Source: Mixophyes australis
Taxonomy: Eukaryota; Chordata; Amphibia; Anura; Limnodynastidae
Direction of reading: 5' to 3'
Assembly: GCA_036250195.1 (NCBI GenBank)
Contig: JAVHZZ010000010.1
Coordinates: 83,367,757 to 83,431,756 of the forward strand
DNA length: 64,000 bases
Both the position numbers and the translations under genes were made by a program. The notes beneath the pieces are model-generated. The model was given only the letters and a program-made list of their open reading frames with translations. It was not told the DNA's origin and ran no database searches. This document shows positions 32,290-43,894 of this stretch, in pieces. How positions within the stretch are numbered: position 1 is the stretch's first letter; each line of letters opens with the position of its first letter.

Positions 32290-32695
32290 ATGAACTGTCT
32301 GGGCAAGAATGAGGAACTGTCTGGGCAAGAATGGGGAACTATCTGAGCAAGAATGAGGAACTGTCTGGGCAAGAATGGGGAACTATCTGAGCAAGAATGA
32401 GGAACTGTCTGGGCAAGAATGGGGAACTATCTGAGCAAGAATGAGGAACTGTCTGGGCAAGAATAGGGAACTATCTGAGCAAGAATGAGGAACTGTCTGG
32501 GCAAGAATGGGGAACTATCTGAGCAAGAATGAGGAACTGTCTGGACAAGAATGAGGAACTGTGTGGGCAAGTTTGGGGATCTGTCTGGGCAACTGTCTGG
32601 GCAAGAATTGGGAACTGTTTGGGCAAGATTGGGGAACTGTCTGGGCAAGAATGGGGAACTGTCTGGGCAAGATTGGGGAGCTGTTTGGAAAAGAG
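32290..32695. repeat. 22-bp minisatellite with a 44-bp dimer
   Basis: Unit GAGGAACTGTCTGGGCAAGAAT alternates with GGGGAACTATCTGAGCAAGAAT, so the higher-order period is 44 bp over much of the array. The right end (32540-32695) is more irregular. The serine/proline-rich minus frames are unit artefacts. Confidence 0.94.
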
Positions 32696-32699
32696 TGAC

Positions 32700-33764
32700 A
32701 AAAAAATCAATTTTGTACACGCAATTCAAGAGTGTTGGAAAAGGGGTGATTTTCACCAACTAGTTTGTGTATATTGGTAAGCAGATTTTCAGTGGGAAAA
32801 CATTTCTCGTGTGTGCACAGAGCAAGAATTAAAATAGAGTATAAAGAGTTTCTTTCAGTTACTCTTTCTCTGTCCCTCCCACTACCCAAAATAAATTATT
32901 TTACAAGAAATACATAAATGTACCTCATATCTACTGTCCAGTGCTGACTGCTACTTGCTGAGTACTCTGCAGAGAATCCAGTAACACCAACATTCTGCCA
33001 ACTGCACCTGATTGTAATTTACTATACTGTAATAAAATGTTAAAGCATTTTTATTTTGTGGCATTTTTTTTAAAGAATTTGGCATACATGAGATTGTCAC
33101 ACTTGAATATCCGGTAAAATGCTGTATGCAGCGTTTATGGGTACCTGAAAACTTCTGTATCAAACAGCCACTCCATTGTGTTATTTCCCTTACACCTGTC
33201 AGACTAATTGCCAGCATGCCAGGTTTTTTTCTGACCTCAAAACAAAACACACTGGGGAAAATTGTTCAAATATTATCTACTGCTTTTCACACTACATTTT
33301 TTCAAGCCATGTCAAGTCATTTTTTCCTCACAGTTTATTTCCGCTGAGCAAAACCTGCTTTAGCAGCATTAATGTTTAGACTAAAATAATAATGTTTTAG
33401 TGAGTGAGTGGGCTTAGGGGAAACAGGTAGGCAGTTCTTAGACACTACTTTATTTTGGAGCATGAATCTGATTCTGCACACTATCAACTCTCAAAGGAAA
33501 GTATAGCAGCTGGCAATCAGGCAGGTTATGCTTGTGAGGGTGCCCACAAGTGTGGATTTGGGCAAAGTAGTTACAGACAGCCACACAAATATGAAGAAGT
33601 ACAGTGTTTGTTGTCAGGTTCATATTTGCACACCTAGGTAATTATGGCCTGCAGTCGTGCATCCAATCCAAGTCTCATTTTAAAAGCCTAATTGTCCATT
33701 ATTGGCTTCTGTAGGCAGCTAACTTATATTGCTTCTGAAACAACTGTATAATAAATATTAGCCT
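32700..33764. other. Spacer, nothing recognised
   Basis: No domain-bearing ORF or paired repeat ends. Confidence 0.5.
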
Positions 33765-36267
33765 GTCAATGTCTGAATTCTGCCTGCATTGCATGTGTTG
33801 CTTGTTATTGACCTTGTCTGAATTCTGCCTGCTCGTGGTGTGTTGCTTGTTATTGACCTTGTCTGAATTCTGCCTGCTCATGGTGTGTTGTTTGTTATTG
33901 ACCTTGTCTGAATTCTGCCTACTTATGTTGTGTTGTTTGTTATTGACCTTGTCTGAATTCTGCCTGCTTATGTTGTGTTGTTTGTTATTGACCTTGTCTG
34001 AATTCTGCCTGCTTATGGTGTGTTGTTTGTTATTGACCTTGTCTGAATTCTGCCTGCTCATGGTGTGTTGTTTGTTATTGACCTTGTCTGAATTCTTACG
34101 GCTTATGTTGTGTTGCTTGTTATTGACCTTGACTGAATTCTGCCTGCTTTTGATGTGTTGTTTGTTATTGACCTTGACTGAATTCTGCCTGCTCATGGTG
34201 TGTTGCTTGTTATTGACCTTGTCTGAATTCTGCCTGCTCATGGTGTGTTGCTTCTTATTGACCTTATATGAATTCCACTGCTTATGGTGTGTTGCGTGTT
34301 ATTGACCTTGTCTGAATTCTGCCTGCTTATGGTACGTTGCTTGTTATTGACCTTGTCTGAATTCTTACTGCTTATGGTGTGTTGTTTGTTATTGACCTTG
34401 TCTGAATTCTTCCTGCTTATGGTGTGTTGCTTGATATTGACCTTGTCTGAATTCTTACTGCTTATGTTGTGTTGCTTGTTATTGACCTTGTCTGAATTCT
34501 TCCTGCTCATGGTGTGTTGCTTGTTATTGACCTTGTCTGAATTCTGCCTGCTTTTGATGTGTTGTTTGTTATTGACCTTGTCTGAATTCTTACTGCTTAT
34601 GGTGTGTTGCTTGTTATTGACCTTGTCTGAATTCTGCCTGCTTATGTTGTGTTGCTCGTTGTTGACTTTGTCTGAATTCTTCCTGCTTATGGTGTGTTGC
34701 TTGTTATTGACCTTGTCTGAATTCTGCCTGCTCATGGTGCGTTGCTTGTTATTGACCTTGTCTGAATTCTGCCTGCTTTTGATGTGTTGTTTGTTATTGA
34801 CCTTGTCTGAATTCTTACTGCTTATGTTGTGTTGCTCGTTGTTGACTTTGTCTGAATTCTTCCTGCTTATGGTGCGTTGCTTGTTATTGACCTTGTCTGA
34901 ATTCTTCCTGCTTATGTTGTGTTGTTTGTTATTGACCTTGTCTGAATTCTTCCTGCTCATGGTGTGTTGCTTGTTATTGACCTTGTCTGAATTCTGCCTG
35001 CTTATGTTGTGTTGTTTGTTATTGACCTTGTCTGAATTCTTCCTGCTCATGCTGTGTTGCTTGTTATTGACCTTGTCTGAATTCTTCCTGCTTATGTTGT
35101 GTTGTTTGTTATTGACCTTGTCTGAATTCTTCCTGCTTATGGTGTGTTGCTTGTTATTGACCTTGTCTGAATTCTGCCTGCTCATGGTGCGTTGCTTGTT
35201 ATTGACCTTGTCTGAATTCTGCCTGCTCATGGTGCGTTGCTTGTTATTGACCTTGTCTGAATTCTGCCTGCTTTTGATGTGTTGTTTGTTATTGACCTTG
35301 TCTGAATTCTTCCTGCTTATGGTGTGTTGCTTGATATTGACTTTGTCTGAATTCTTCCTGCTTATGGTGCGTTGCTTGTTATTGACCTTGTCTGAATTCT
35401 TCCTGCTCATGGTGTGTTGCTTGTTATTGACCTTGTCTGAATTCTTCCTGCTTATGTTGTGTTGTTTGTTATTGACCTTGTCTGAATTCTTCCTGCTCAT
35501 GGTGTGTTCCTTGTTATTGACCTTGTCTGAATTCTTCCTGCTTATGTTGTGTTGTTTGTTATTGACCTTGTCTGAATTCTTCCTGCTCATGGTGTGTTGT
35601 TTGTTATTGACCTTGTCTGAATTCTTCCTGCTCATGGTGTGTTGCTTGTTATTGACCTTGTCTGAATTCTTCCTGCTTATGTTGTGTTGTTTGTTATTGA
35701 CCTTGTCTGAATTCTTCCTGCTCATGGTGTGTTGTTTGTTATTGACCTTGTCTGAATTCTTCCTGCTCATGGTGTGTTGCTTGTTATTGACCTTGTCTGA
35801 ATTCTTCCTGCTTATGTTGTGTTGTTTGTTATTGACCTTGTCTGAATTCTTCCTGCTTATGGTGTGTTGCTTGTTATTGACCTTGTCTGAATTCTGCCTG
35901 CTTTTGATGTGTTGTTTGTTATTGACCTTGTCTGAATTCTTCCTGCTTATGTTGTGTTGTTTGTTATTGACCTTGTCTGAATTCTTCCTGCTCATGGTGC
36001 GTTGCTTGTTATTGACCTTGTCTCAATTCTGCCTGCTTTTGATGTGTTGTTTGTTATTGACCTTGTCTGAATTCTTCCTGCTCATGGTGCGTTGCTTGTT
36101 ATTGACCTTGTCTGAATTCTGCCTGCTTTTGATGTGTTGTTTGTTATTGACCTTGTCTGAATTCTGCCTGCTTTTGATGTGTTGTTTGTTATTGACCTTG
36201 TCTGAATTCTGGCTGCTTATGTTGTGTTGCTTGTTATCGATCTTTTATGAATTCTGCCTACATATGG
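33765..36267. repeat. 45-bp satellite, about 55 copies
   Basis: The unit contains TTATTGACCTTGTCTGAATT followed by CTKCCTGCTTATGKTGTGTTG, with one EcoRI site (GAATTC) in nearly every copy. Because 45 is divisible by three and indels are rare (one near 34265), both strands stay open for hundreds of codons: plus gives a hydrophobic 15-residue repeat (LLLTLSEFFLLMVCC), minus a hydrophilic one (ISRKNSDKVNNKQHN). No promoter, splice or flanking coding evidence was seen, so no gene is called. The array continues at 36967-37110 beyond an inserted MITE. Confidence 0.96.
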
Positions 36268-36966
36268 TGGACCTGAGTCATCCAGGCCAGTATTCTGAAC
36301 GCAACTTGCGCTCAGTATCATATGCACGTATTTAGGCTTTGCGTCCGCCTGAATACAGCAAGGCACGGATCTCAAATCGGGGGCAGGTCTGCTCTCTTCC
36401 ACTACACAAGACACTGCAGGATGCATCCCATACCTATGTCAATTATAAATTTGCAAAAGAACGCACAGGAAAATAAAAAAAAATCTTGCTTTATTGTTAG
36501 CTGATAATAATAGGGCATTAATGTTAAAACAGCAAAAAATTAAAAATAAAAAGTGTTTTTTGTTATTTTTTTCATGAAATATATTTACATCAGAATGTTG
36601 TTAAGCATAAAATACATTTTTACATTTGCACGTGATAGCAAACACATGTTATAGCATGCATATGAGAACGAGACTGTCATCACTGCTGATTAGGACTTAG
36701 ATTAGCCCTGTAGCTGGAACAAGAGATGGGGCAGAAAAGCAAGTAATTTTGAGATGTTCAGAGCTCGATTCAGATGTCGCTGTGTGCACTTGAGTTTGGC
36801 ACATCCTTACTGTTCATTGACTATGGCAAAACGACCCTTCCCTGCCCCGGTACATACGCAGCGGACATGGCTCCATGCACGGTCATATGTCCCTGTACTG
36901 GGCAGACACAGAGTGATTTTGTGTACAATACGCTCAGAATTGGCAGGTAGGCGCCTTGATGAATCA
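36268..36966. mobile_element. GGCCTGATTCATCAAGG MITE inside the 45-bp satellite
   Basis: Right end (minus strand) GGCCTGATTCATCAAGG, left end GACCTGAGTCATCCAGG. Satellite sequence is found on both sides, so it inserted into the array. The expected 5-bp duplication is degraded (GGTG against GGGG). It matches 9939-10660 in opposite orientation, e.g. minus-strand AAAATCACTCTGTGTCTGCC against TAATCACTCTGCGCATGCC. Confidence 0.78.
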
Positions 36967-37110
36967 GGCCCGGGGAGTTGCTTGTTATTGTCCTTGTATG
37001 AATTTCTTATGCTTATAACCTGTTGTCTGCTCTTCACCTTGTGTGAATTCTGCTTGGTTATGATGTGTTACTTGTTATTCATATTATCTGAATATTGCCT
37101 ACTTATGTCT
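36967..37110. repeat. 45-bp satellite, displaced right end
   Basis: About three diverged copies (TTGCTTGTTATTGTCCTTGT, TGTGTGAATTCTGCTTGG, TTATCTGAATATTGCC) continue the array. Divergence is higher than in the core, as usual at array edges. Confidence 0.85.
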
Positions 37111-37114
37111 CATT

Positions 37115-37163
37115 TCCAAAACATACTAGTAGGTCAATTGGCTGCTATTAAATTGACCTTAGT

Positions 37164-37205
<42 letters not shown>

Positions 37206-37310
37206 TAGGGAATTTAGACTGTAAGCTCCAATGCGGCAGGGACTGATGTGAGTGAGTTCTCTGTACAACGCTGAGCAATTGTTGGCGCTATATAAATAAG
37301 TAATCATGGC
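37115..37310 (+). mobile_element. V-SINE-like 3' half with (TG)n
   Basis: Starts inside the body (CCAAAACATACTAGTAGG), then (TG)n at about 37168-37203, GGGAATTTAGACTGTAAGCT and the tail GGCGCTATATAAATAA. 5' truncated. Confidence 0.82.
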
Positions 37311-37497
37311 TTTAAAAGGCAAAAAGGGTCTGAACAGTTTCCATCATAGTGCGCATTTATGGAAAAATACATTTACTTCTATTTAATTGGGTTTATCTAT
37401 CCACTACAAGTTAAGACATGCTTAGGCTTTCTAAATCAGCAGAAAGTTGTTTTGCGTTATTAAACAAAATTATGGGTCACTGGACCTAATTATTATT

Positions 37498-37780
37498 GTT
37501 TATTAACATATCACCAATCATATTACACAGAGCTGTACAAAGGATATGCATTCATTCACATCAGTCCCATTGAAGCTTTCAATCTAAACTTCATACCACC
37601 CACACAGGTCAGTTTTGTCAGAAGCCAATTAATCAGTGCTTTTGGACTGTTGGAGGAAACACATTCAAACATAGGGAGAACATACAAACTCTACAGATAG
37701 AGCCCTGATTGGAATCAAACTCATGACCCCAAGCGCGTTGAGACAGCAAGGCTAACCACTGTGCCACCATGCTGCCCATG
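37498..37780 (-). mobile_element. V-SINE-like copy, nearly full length, diverged
   Basis: On the minus strand it runs from the GGGCAGCATGGTGGCACAGT head through a B-box region TGAGTTTGATTCC and body GTTTGTATGTTCTCCCTATG to a decayed tail. More mutated than the 11451 copy. Confidence 0.78.
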
Positions 37781-37789
37781 TGCACTTAT

Positions 37790-38665
37790 GTCACTGGTAT
37801 ATTGAAGTGGAAGATTCTGTCTTCCTTTGACTTTCAGCAATAGGACAAATGCGCAACCTTTAAAAGTCCCTTTGACATGACCGTCAAGATGAAAACAAAA
37901 TCTTATTTATTCATTTCACACTGTTTGCACATATGCAGATTAATTAATCCTATGCCCATATAAGTGACCTACAATGATTATAAACTAACATAAACGCAAA
38001 ACAATGATGGTGAGCACCCTGTGCAGATGAGACTTGTCCAGAATAAAGTTGATTAACATCAATTGTGTATTTCTCAGAAAGTAGTTCTTGAGCATTTTCA
38101 GCACTCCGCTCATTGTCAACCTTCGTGGAAATGATTTAAAGAGCATTCTTTGCAAATAAGACAAAGCGGATTTAAAATGCAGACAAGTGATTTAATCAGC
38201 CCAGAGAAATCAAATCTATATATTCTCGTATACACAGGTATATATGTTTGGGAGGGAATGGATTTTTGATTGCCTCTCAGCTTAACTGTGCTGTTAGCAT
38301 TGCTCAAATGCCACTTCCTCAGGCTGTGGGGAAACCACTGGGATTTTAAGGCAGTGATTTCCTCCTATTAATGAGTTCTAGCCTTCTTAGACATGCTTAA
38401 CCCTTTCCTTTCTACAGGTTATTTGCAATGACTCCCCCCTATTTTCAGCAACTCAGCTGCATGCACATCAAATTAAAAAGTATTTCACAATTATGCAGGT
38501 ATACATAAATAATACTACCTGTCTATAAGTGGTACCTATTATAGGGGGACCTTCAATGATAAGAATTGAAAGCTTTTTGTTTACTAGAAGTGGACCCATC
38601 CAGCAAGTATGATAACAATCACTGCATTACCTATATGTTTCGGATGCTATGGAATATTATACCTT
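37790..38665. other. Spacer, nothing recognised
   Basis: AT-rich; no domain-bearing ORF or paired repeat ends. Confidence 0.5.
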
Positions 38666-39611
38666 AGTGCAATAACAGTCTACCCCCCTTCAATGTCCTT
38701 CAGTGTCCTAAACAATCCTAAAACAAACCTTTCATCAATCCTAGATACAAAGTCACGCTTCTGATTTGTCCAGGTTTTGTCCTCATCTAACTAATCATGA
38801 CACCATTTGATTGTGACCATGCCCATACCCAATTTGCTCATGAGAAAATGGGACTGTCTGGCAGAAAAACAGGAGGGGGTATGCCATAGCATAAACAGTA
38901 ACAATACTAAAACGCTATAGATGGGGCTCTTTTTCCTGTTTTAAAGTATGACTGGCATGTGTTGATATGTGTTGTATTGCAGGTAAAAAGTTCTGTGTGC
39001 GTAGGGTGCTCTAAAAATGCAAGTCACAGACACCCCTTAGATATGCGTCTGATTTTCATTTACATTTACATTCATTTACATTTAATTTTCATTTATCTTT
39101 AAGATACACCTTTTAGGAGGAGTACCCTTGAATGCCCCATAGGCCCGGAATACGTTTCAGAGTTCACGATGATGACGGCCGTTTTTTTGGCAATAGACGT
39201 ATCAGTACGTTAGTTTTAAAGCTGCCCATATCAAAAGTCGAAATTTTACATTTAACCCTTTGTACATTTGCTATGTAGAGGGTTGCATTGTTTTCTTCTA
39301 TCATCCATTTTCTGTACCAATAGACTATTAAGGGGGCACCACAATGTGTCTCCGGAACAGTCCACAGGGACACATCACGGCGGAGACTTAACTAAAATCT
39401 CTGCTCATTTTCCCGCGCATCCCATAGAGATGTGAGGCAAAATGAGCAGAGATTTTTGTACCGCATTAGCCGCCAGGGTGTGCAGCCGGACAACGAGCCG
39501 AAGTCTGGTGCCACCTCATGCCTAATTGAATCTACCCCATAGAGATAAAAGCAGCAGGACCTCAGGAAGGAAGGAATCTTTCAGTGGGATTACTAACCGA
39601 AAGGAAGTCTG
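38666..39611 (+). repeat. 0.9-kb repeat, copy 1
   Basis: Shared with 43068-43894 from AGTGCAATAACAGTCTACCC to GAAAG...AGTCTG in the same order and orientation, with scattered substitutions and several indels. The unit holds an inverted repeat AAATCTCTGCTCATTTT/AAAATGAGCAGAGATTT (about 39395-39457). No TIR, TSD or ORF identifies the class; it could be an unclassified transposon or a local duplication. Confidence 0.88.
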
Positions 39612-40797
39612 CTATATATAATCCTCCCAAAATATTTCAATGTAATCTTGAATATCTTCAGTTCTGATAGGCTCCTAAAACGTTAACATATTTGTTTATG
39701 ACTGTTTTTAGAAGTTATTTTTTTAGTAAGGAAAATTGGATTTTAGGTTTAGTGACTTTTTAGCTCTAAAAAGGTGAACTGAACAAAGTGTGAATGTTGC
39801 AGAAAGTCTGGATTAGTTATAATGTTGTTCTGAATATTCATACCCACGACTTCAGTCGTCAAGGAACAAAGATAATTGGAAGTAGATGAGTGTTTGTGAT
39901 TGGCGCAAGACAACATGCGTCCCTGTTCTGCCGAGATGTATCAACCTGTGGCTAACCAGCTGGTGTGGAACTACAAGTCGCAGCATGCTCCTCCACTCAA
40001 CAGTTGGTGGTAGTTTCTAGACATAGATTTGTGTTTAGAGAAGGTTCAAGACTTTCATCCATTCTAGCCGTCTCTCTAGAGGCTTGCAGCCCTTTCTTCT
40101 CCTCCTCACTCTCCTGATGCTTCTCTCTCCATACAAGCCCTGAGGCTGTGTTTGGTTTTCGGTTCGCCTGGCCCACACCATCATGTTTCCAAGTATGATA
40201 AAATACTCTATGATCTAGCAGAGAAAGATGAAAATAATTATTGAGGCGAGACTGAATTCCACAGCGACTTGGAAATGTAAATTCCTCCCACACAGGAGAA
40301 AATCTAATCTGTGTCTCCCCTAGAAAGGGAAGTAATAGAAATATACAGTAAGAAGGAAAATGAGAAGAGTGCAAGAGGACATGGGGACTGGACTGAAGGA
40401 GGACCGGTGAGAAGGAAAAGACTTATACTGAGAAGAGAGGAAACACAGAGAGAAGAGGGAGAAAGTAAATGGATGTAGATTTAAATATCTGCAGCCCGTG
40501 TCTTCCTTGAGGCTGTATAAGATACTAAATTCACTTGATGAATTATTTTCAAAGATATGTAATGTCTGTTTGTTTTACATAATGGTATTGGAGTTTAATG
40601 TTTGCTGAAAATGGCCTTGTCATTAGGGAAATATCTTTTCAAATACTCAAGATTAACATGAGTTAACAAGCAGAGCAATAAAAAAAAAAAAAATACTGAT
40701 AAACTGCCAATAGCAGATTAAGGAATAACTGTGCTACAGTGTAGTATCAATCTCTTGGGACAACCTACATTAAAAATATAGCTGTTTGCCCATAACA
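39612..40797. other. Spacer; one unassigned open frame
   Basis: The minus frame at 39997-40374 (125 codons) shows no recognisable domain or conserved pattern and is not called as a gene. Nothing else recognised. Confidence 0.45.
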
Positions 40798-40805
40798 CCA
40801 TAGAG

Positions 40806-41794
40806 CAGTGGTTCCCAAACTTTTGCAGTTCATGGCATCCTTAGAGTATCCATAATTTTTTCCAAGGCACCCCTCCAAAATAATTACCGAGCAGTCCCGT
40901 TTTATAAGATGTCAGAAAAACGTAATAAGTATTTAGATCAGGACAGAAATGCTTATTTAGTTGTATGCAAAAATAATACACATAAATCCAAGGGAAAAGA
41001 ATATTTTTATATATTTTTTTCAATTACATTTCTGTCAAAGAATAATTTACAGCTAACTTACACTGTGCCCCCTTCATCCACACACTGTGCCCCCTTCATC
41101 CACACACTCTGTGCCCTCTGCATCCACACACTCTGTGCCCTCCTTCATCTCCACATACTTTGCCAACTTCATCCACACACTCTGTGCCCTTTGCATCCAC
41201 ACACTCGGTGCCCTCTGCATCCACTCACTCTGTGCCATCTGCATCCACACACTCTGTGCCCTCTTTCATCTCCACACACTGTGCCCCCTTCATCCACACA
41301 CTCTGTGCCCTCTGCATCCACACACTCGGTGCCCTCTGCATCCACTCACTCTGTGCCATCTGCATTCACTCACTCTGTGCCCTCTGCATTCACTCACTCT
41401 GTGCCCTCTGCATCCACACAATCTGTGCCCTCTGCATCCTCACTCTGCCCCCTCTGCACCTTCACCCTGCCCCCTCCTTCTGCCCCCTCCTTCATTCTTT
41501 TGCCCCTCCATTGCTGTCTCCTATCACCATTCCCCTCCGTTTCTTTACTTACCATACTTGACCTTCTTTCTTCTATTTATTCTGTCTTTTCTTCTGTTTT
41601 CATACCAATTCGGCGGTGCCCGGGACCCAGTATCCTCTCTCCTGTCGCTTGTCATTGAATGTCGGGCGTGATGACATCACACCCAACAATTATTGATGAG
41701 GGAGGAGAATGCTGGGTCCCAGTTGGTAAGTTTTTTTTTCTCTTCCTGGCCACGGGACCCCCGGGAGCCGCGGCGCACACTTTGGGAACCGTGG
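40806..41794. mobile_element. hAT element, CAGTGGTTCCCAAAC ends, with internal array
   Basis: Left end CAGTGGTTCCCAAACTTT, right end TTTGGGAACCGTGG (inverse, last bases decayed). The 8-bp TSD CCATAGAG (40798-40805, 41795-41802) is perfect. The interior at 41058-41480 is a 24-bp tandem array. No transposase; the three overlapping plus-strand frames (40909-41671) are array artefacts. Confidence 0.92.
41058..41480. repeat. 24-bp minisatellite inside the hAT element
   Basis: Units of the form CACTCTGTGCCCTCTGCATC plus CACA, about 16-17 copies with length variants. Theme (ACTGTGCC...CTTCATC) resembles the inverse of the 20-bp array at 21163-28385. Confidence 0.9.
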
Positions 41795-41802
41795 CCATAG
41801 AG

Positions 41803-42247
41803 TGTAATCTTAAGTGAGGTGCAGTGCTGATGATTTGTATGTAATATTAATATGTATGAGTTGTTGTATGATGCTGTTACATGACAAACTGTAGCTCTCT
41901 CTTGATTTAATGCCACACCAAACATAGGCATGGCTTGCTTGTATTTCGGGCCTGGCTTCACACTTTTATGAGGCGGCTTTATACATCAAGGAACAGTTTG
42001 AAGATTGCAATCTGAGAGTTATGCATAAGTACAGTGCAGACCTATCTGACCATTATTCAGTACATAGGGCTTTATGTGGACCTGTATGCAATGCACAGTC
42101 CGTTCTGATAATCAGTGTACAATGACATATCACTTTTACCAGCCTACAATGCAGACACTCATCTGATGACCCATATACCATCAAAAGTACCATTATAATG
42201 ACCAGTATATAATGCAGATCACCAGTTATTTTACCATTATAGGAATA
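41803..42247. other. Spacer, nothing recognised
   Basis: No domain-bearing ORF or repeat ends. Confidence 0.45.
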
Positions 42248-42252
42248 CTATG

Positions 42253-42571
42253 GCCCTGAGTCATTAAAAAGAGCAAAGCATAAAAAAAGGAGTAACTTTG
42301 TACCTGGGCAAAACCATTTTGCACTGGAGGGGGAGGTAAATTTAAAATGTGGGGACAGATTTATAGTTGGGGTAGGGCATGCACTAGATCAATTTTAAAT
42401 TTCAGTGTAAAAATTAAGCTATCAAGTATTTGTGTGCTGGATGAAAAAACATTCAGTATTTAACGTATGTGCAAAATAATAAACTAATTTGCACCCTTTG
42501 CTTCGTAACATGGTTTGTCCCGGAGAACATTTACTCCTTTTTTTGCCTTACTTTCCTTAATGACTCAGGCC
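42253..42571. mobile_element. Palindromic GGCCTGAGTCATTAAGG MITE
   Basis: Ends GCCCTGAGTCATTA and CCTTAATGACTCAGGCC pair with one mismatch. Flanks CTATG (42248-42252) and CTATA (42572-42576) agree at four of five. Its right third is repeated in inverse orientation at 44230-44303 as part of the larger inverted duplication. Confidence 0.83.
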
Positions 42572-42912
42572 CTATATGTACAGCCTCATTTCAGGGACTA
42601 GTATACAAAGCAGTTTTTTAGACAAATGTTTTCCCTGTAGATCTTTCCTCCTTTGGTGCTTCCCCTCAAGACCTCTCCCCTTCTTCCCACTGATATAGCA
42701 CAAAATTGTGTCCCATGCGCTGTACACCCTACGTTTGATACCAGTGTTCAGTAAGGGGATCAACAAAATGGCACTTGAAGCTCACACTTGCAGACAGTTA
42801 AGCTAGATGTGCTCAGCCCCCTAGCAACAAGGAACAAATTTGTGTCTCACTCTGGGAGAACTAGACTAACAGTGAACATTAACGTGACCTACTTGGTAGA
42901 CACCGCAGCAGC
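42500..42912. repeat. Left arm of a 0.41-kb inverted duplication
   Basis: Inverse of 43892-44303. Both arms carry the same 64-codon open frame (42572-42766 minus, 44037-44231 plus) differing at a few residues; it has no recognised domain. The arm starts within the MITE at 42253-42571, so the MITE was present before the inversion. Confidence 0.9.
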
Positions 42913-43067
42913 ATGCTGTGTTGCTCTCCATATGCCAACATGAGCATTAGGTCGCTAGCCTGTCCAATATCGGCAAGTAATAAAGATTCATGCAGACCAG
43001 ACTCTTTTTATGAATGCTGTGTCTTTTCATTTAACTTAAATATTTTGTGAAGAAGGTGAGGCTACCC

Positions 43068-43894
43068 AGTGCAATAACAGTCTACCCCCTTCAATGTCCT
43101 TCAGTGTCCACTGCTTTACTACAATCCTAAACAACACCTTTCATCAATCATGCCACCATTTTATTGTGACCATGCCTATACCCAATTTGCGCATGAGAAA
43201 ATGGGACTGTCTGGCAGAAAAACAGGAGTGGGTATGTCATATTATAAACAGTAACAATATTAACAAGCTATAGATGGGGCTCTTTTTCCTGTTTTAAAGT
43301 ATGACTGACATTCTGTTGTTTTGCATGTAAAAAGTTCTGTGTGCGTAGCGTGCTCTAAAAATGCTAGTCAACCACACCCCTTAGATATGCGTCTGATTTT
43401 CATTTACACGTATCTTTAAGAAGAGTACCTTTGAATGTTCCATAGGACCGGAATACGTTTCAGAGTTCATAAAGATGACGGTCGTTTTTTGGCTGTATAT
43501 ATCAAAACTCGAGATTTTACATTTAACTCTAAATCAAACCCTTTGTACATTTGCTATGTAGATGGTTGCATTGTTTTCTGCTCCCAGCCATTTTCTGTAC
43601 CAATAGACTATTAAGGGGGCACCACAATGTTTCTCCGGAACAGTCCACAGAGACACATAACGACAGAGACTTTACTAAAATCTCTGCTCATTTTCCTGCA
43701 TATCCCATAGAGATATGAGGCAAAATGAGCAGAGATTTCCGTACCGCATTAGCCGCCAGGGTGCGCAGCCGGACATCGAGGAGATGTCTGGTGCCACCTC
43801 ACACCTAATTGAATATACCCCATAGAGATGAAAGCAGCAGGACCTCAGGAAGGAAGGAATCTTTCAGTGGGATTACTGAAAGAAAGGGAGTCTG
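43068..43894 (+). repeat. 0.9-kb repeat, copy 2
   Basis: Second copy of 38666-39611, occupying nearly all of the spacer between the inverted arms. Shorter by about 120 bp through deletions, including the CATTTACATTTACATT-type stretch of copy 1. The AAAATCTCTGCTCATTTT hairpin is retained. Confidence 0.88.

Noticed and set aside
33769..36335. Long ORFs (up to 683 codons plus, 585 minus) over the 45-bp array as repeat-protein genes
   Set aside because: Both strands are equally open because the unit length is divisible by three; no promoter, splice signal or non-repeat coding flank.
39997..40374. 125-codon minus ORF as a gene
   Set aside because: No recognisable domain or signal, and the length is within chance for non-coding sequence of this composition.
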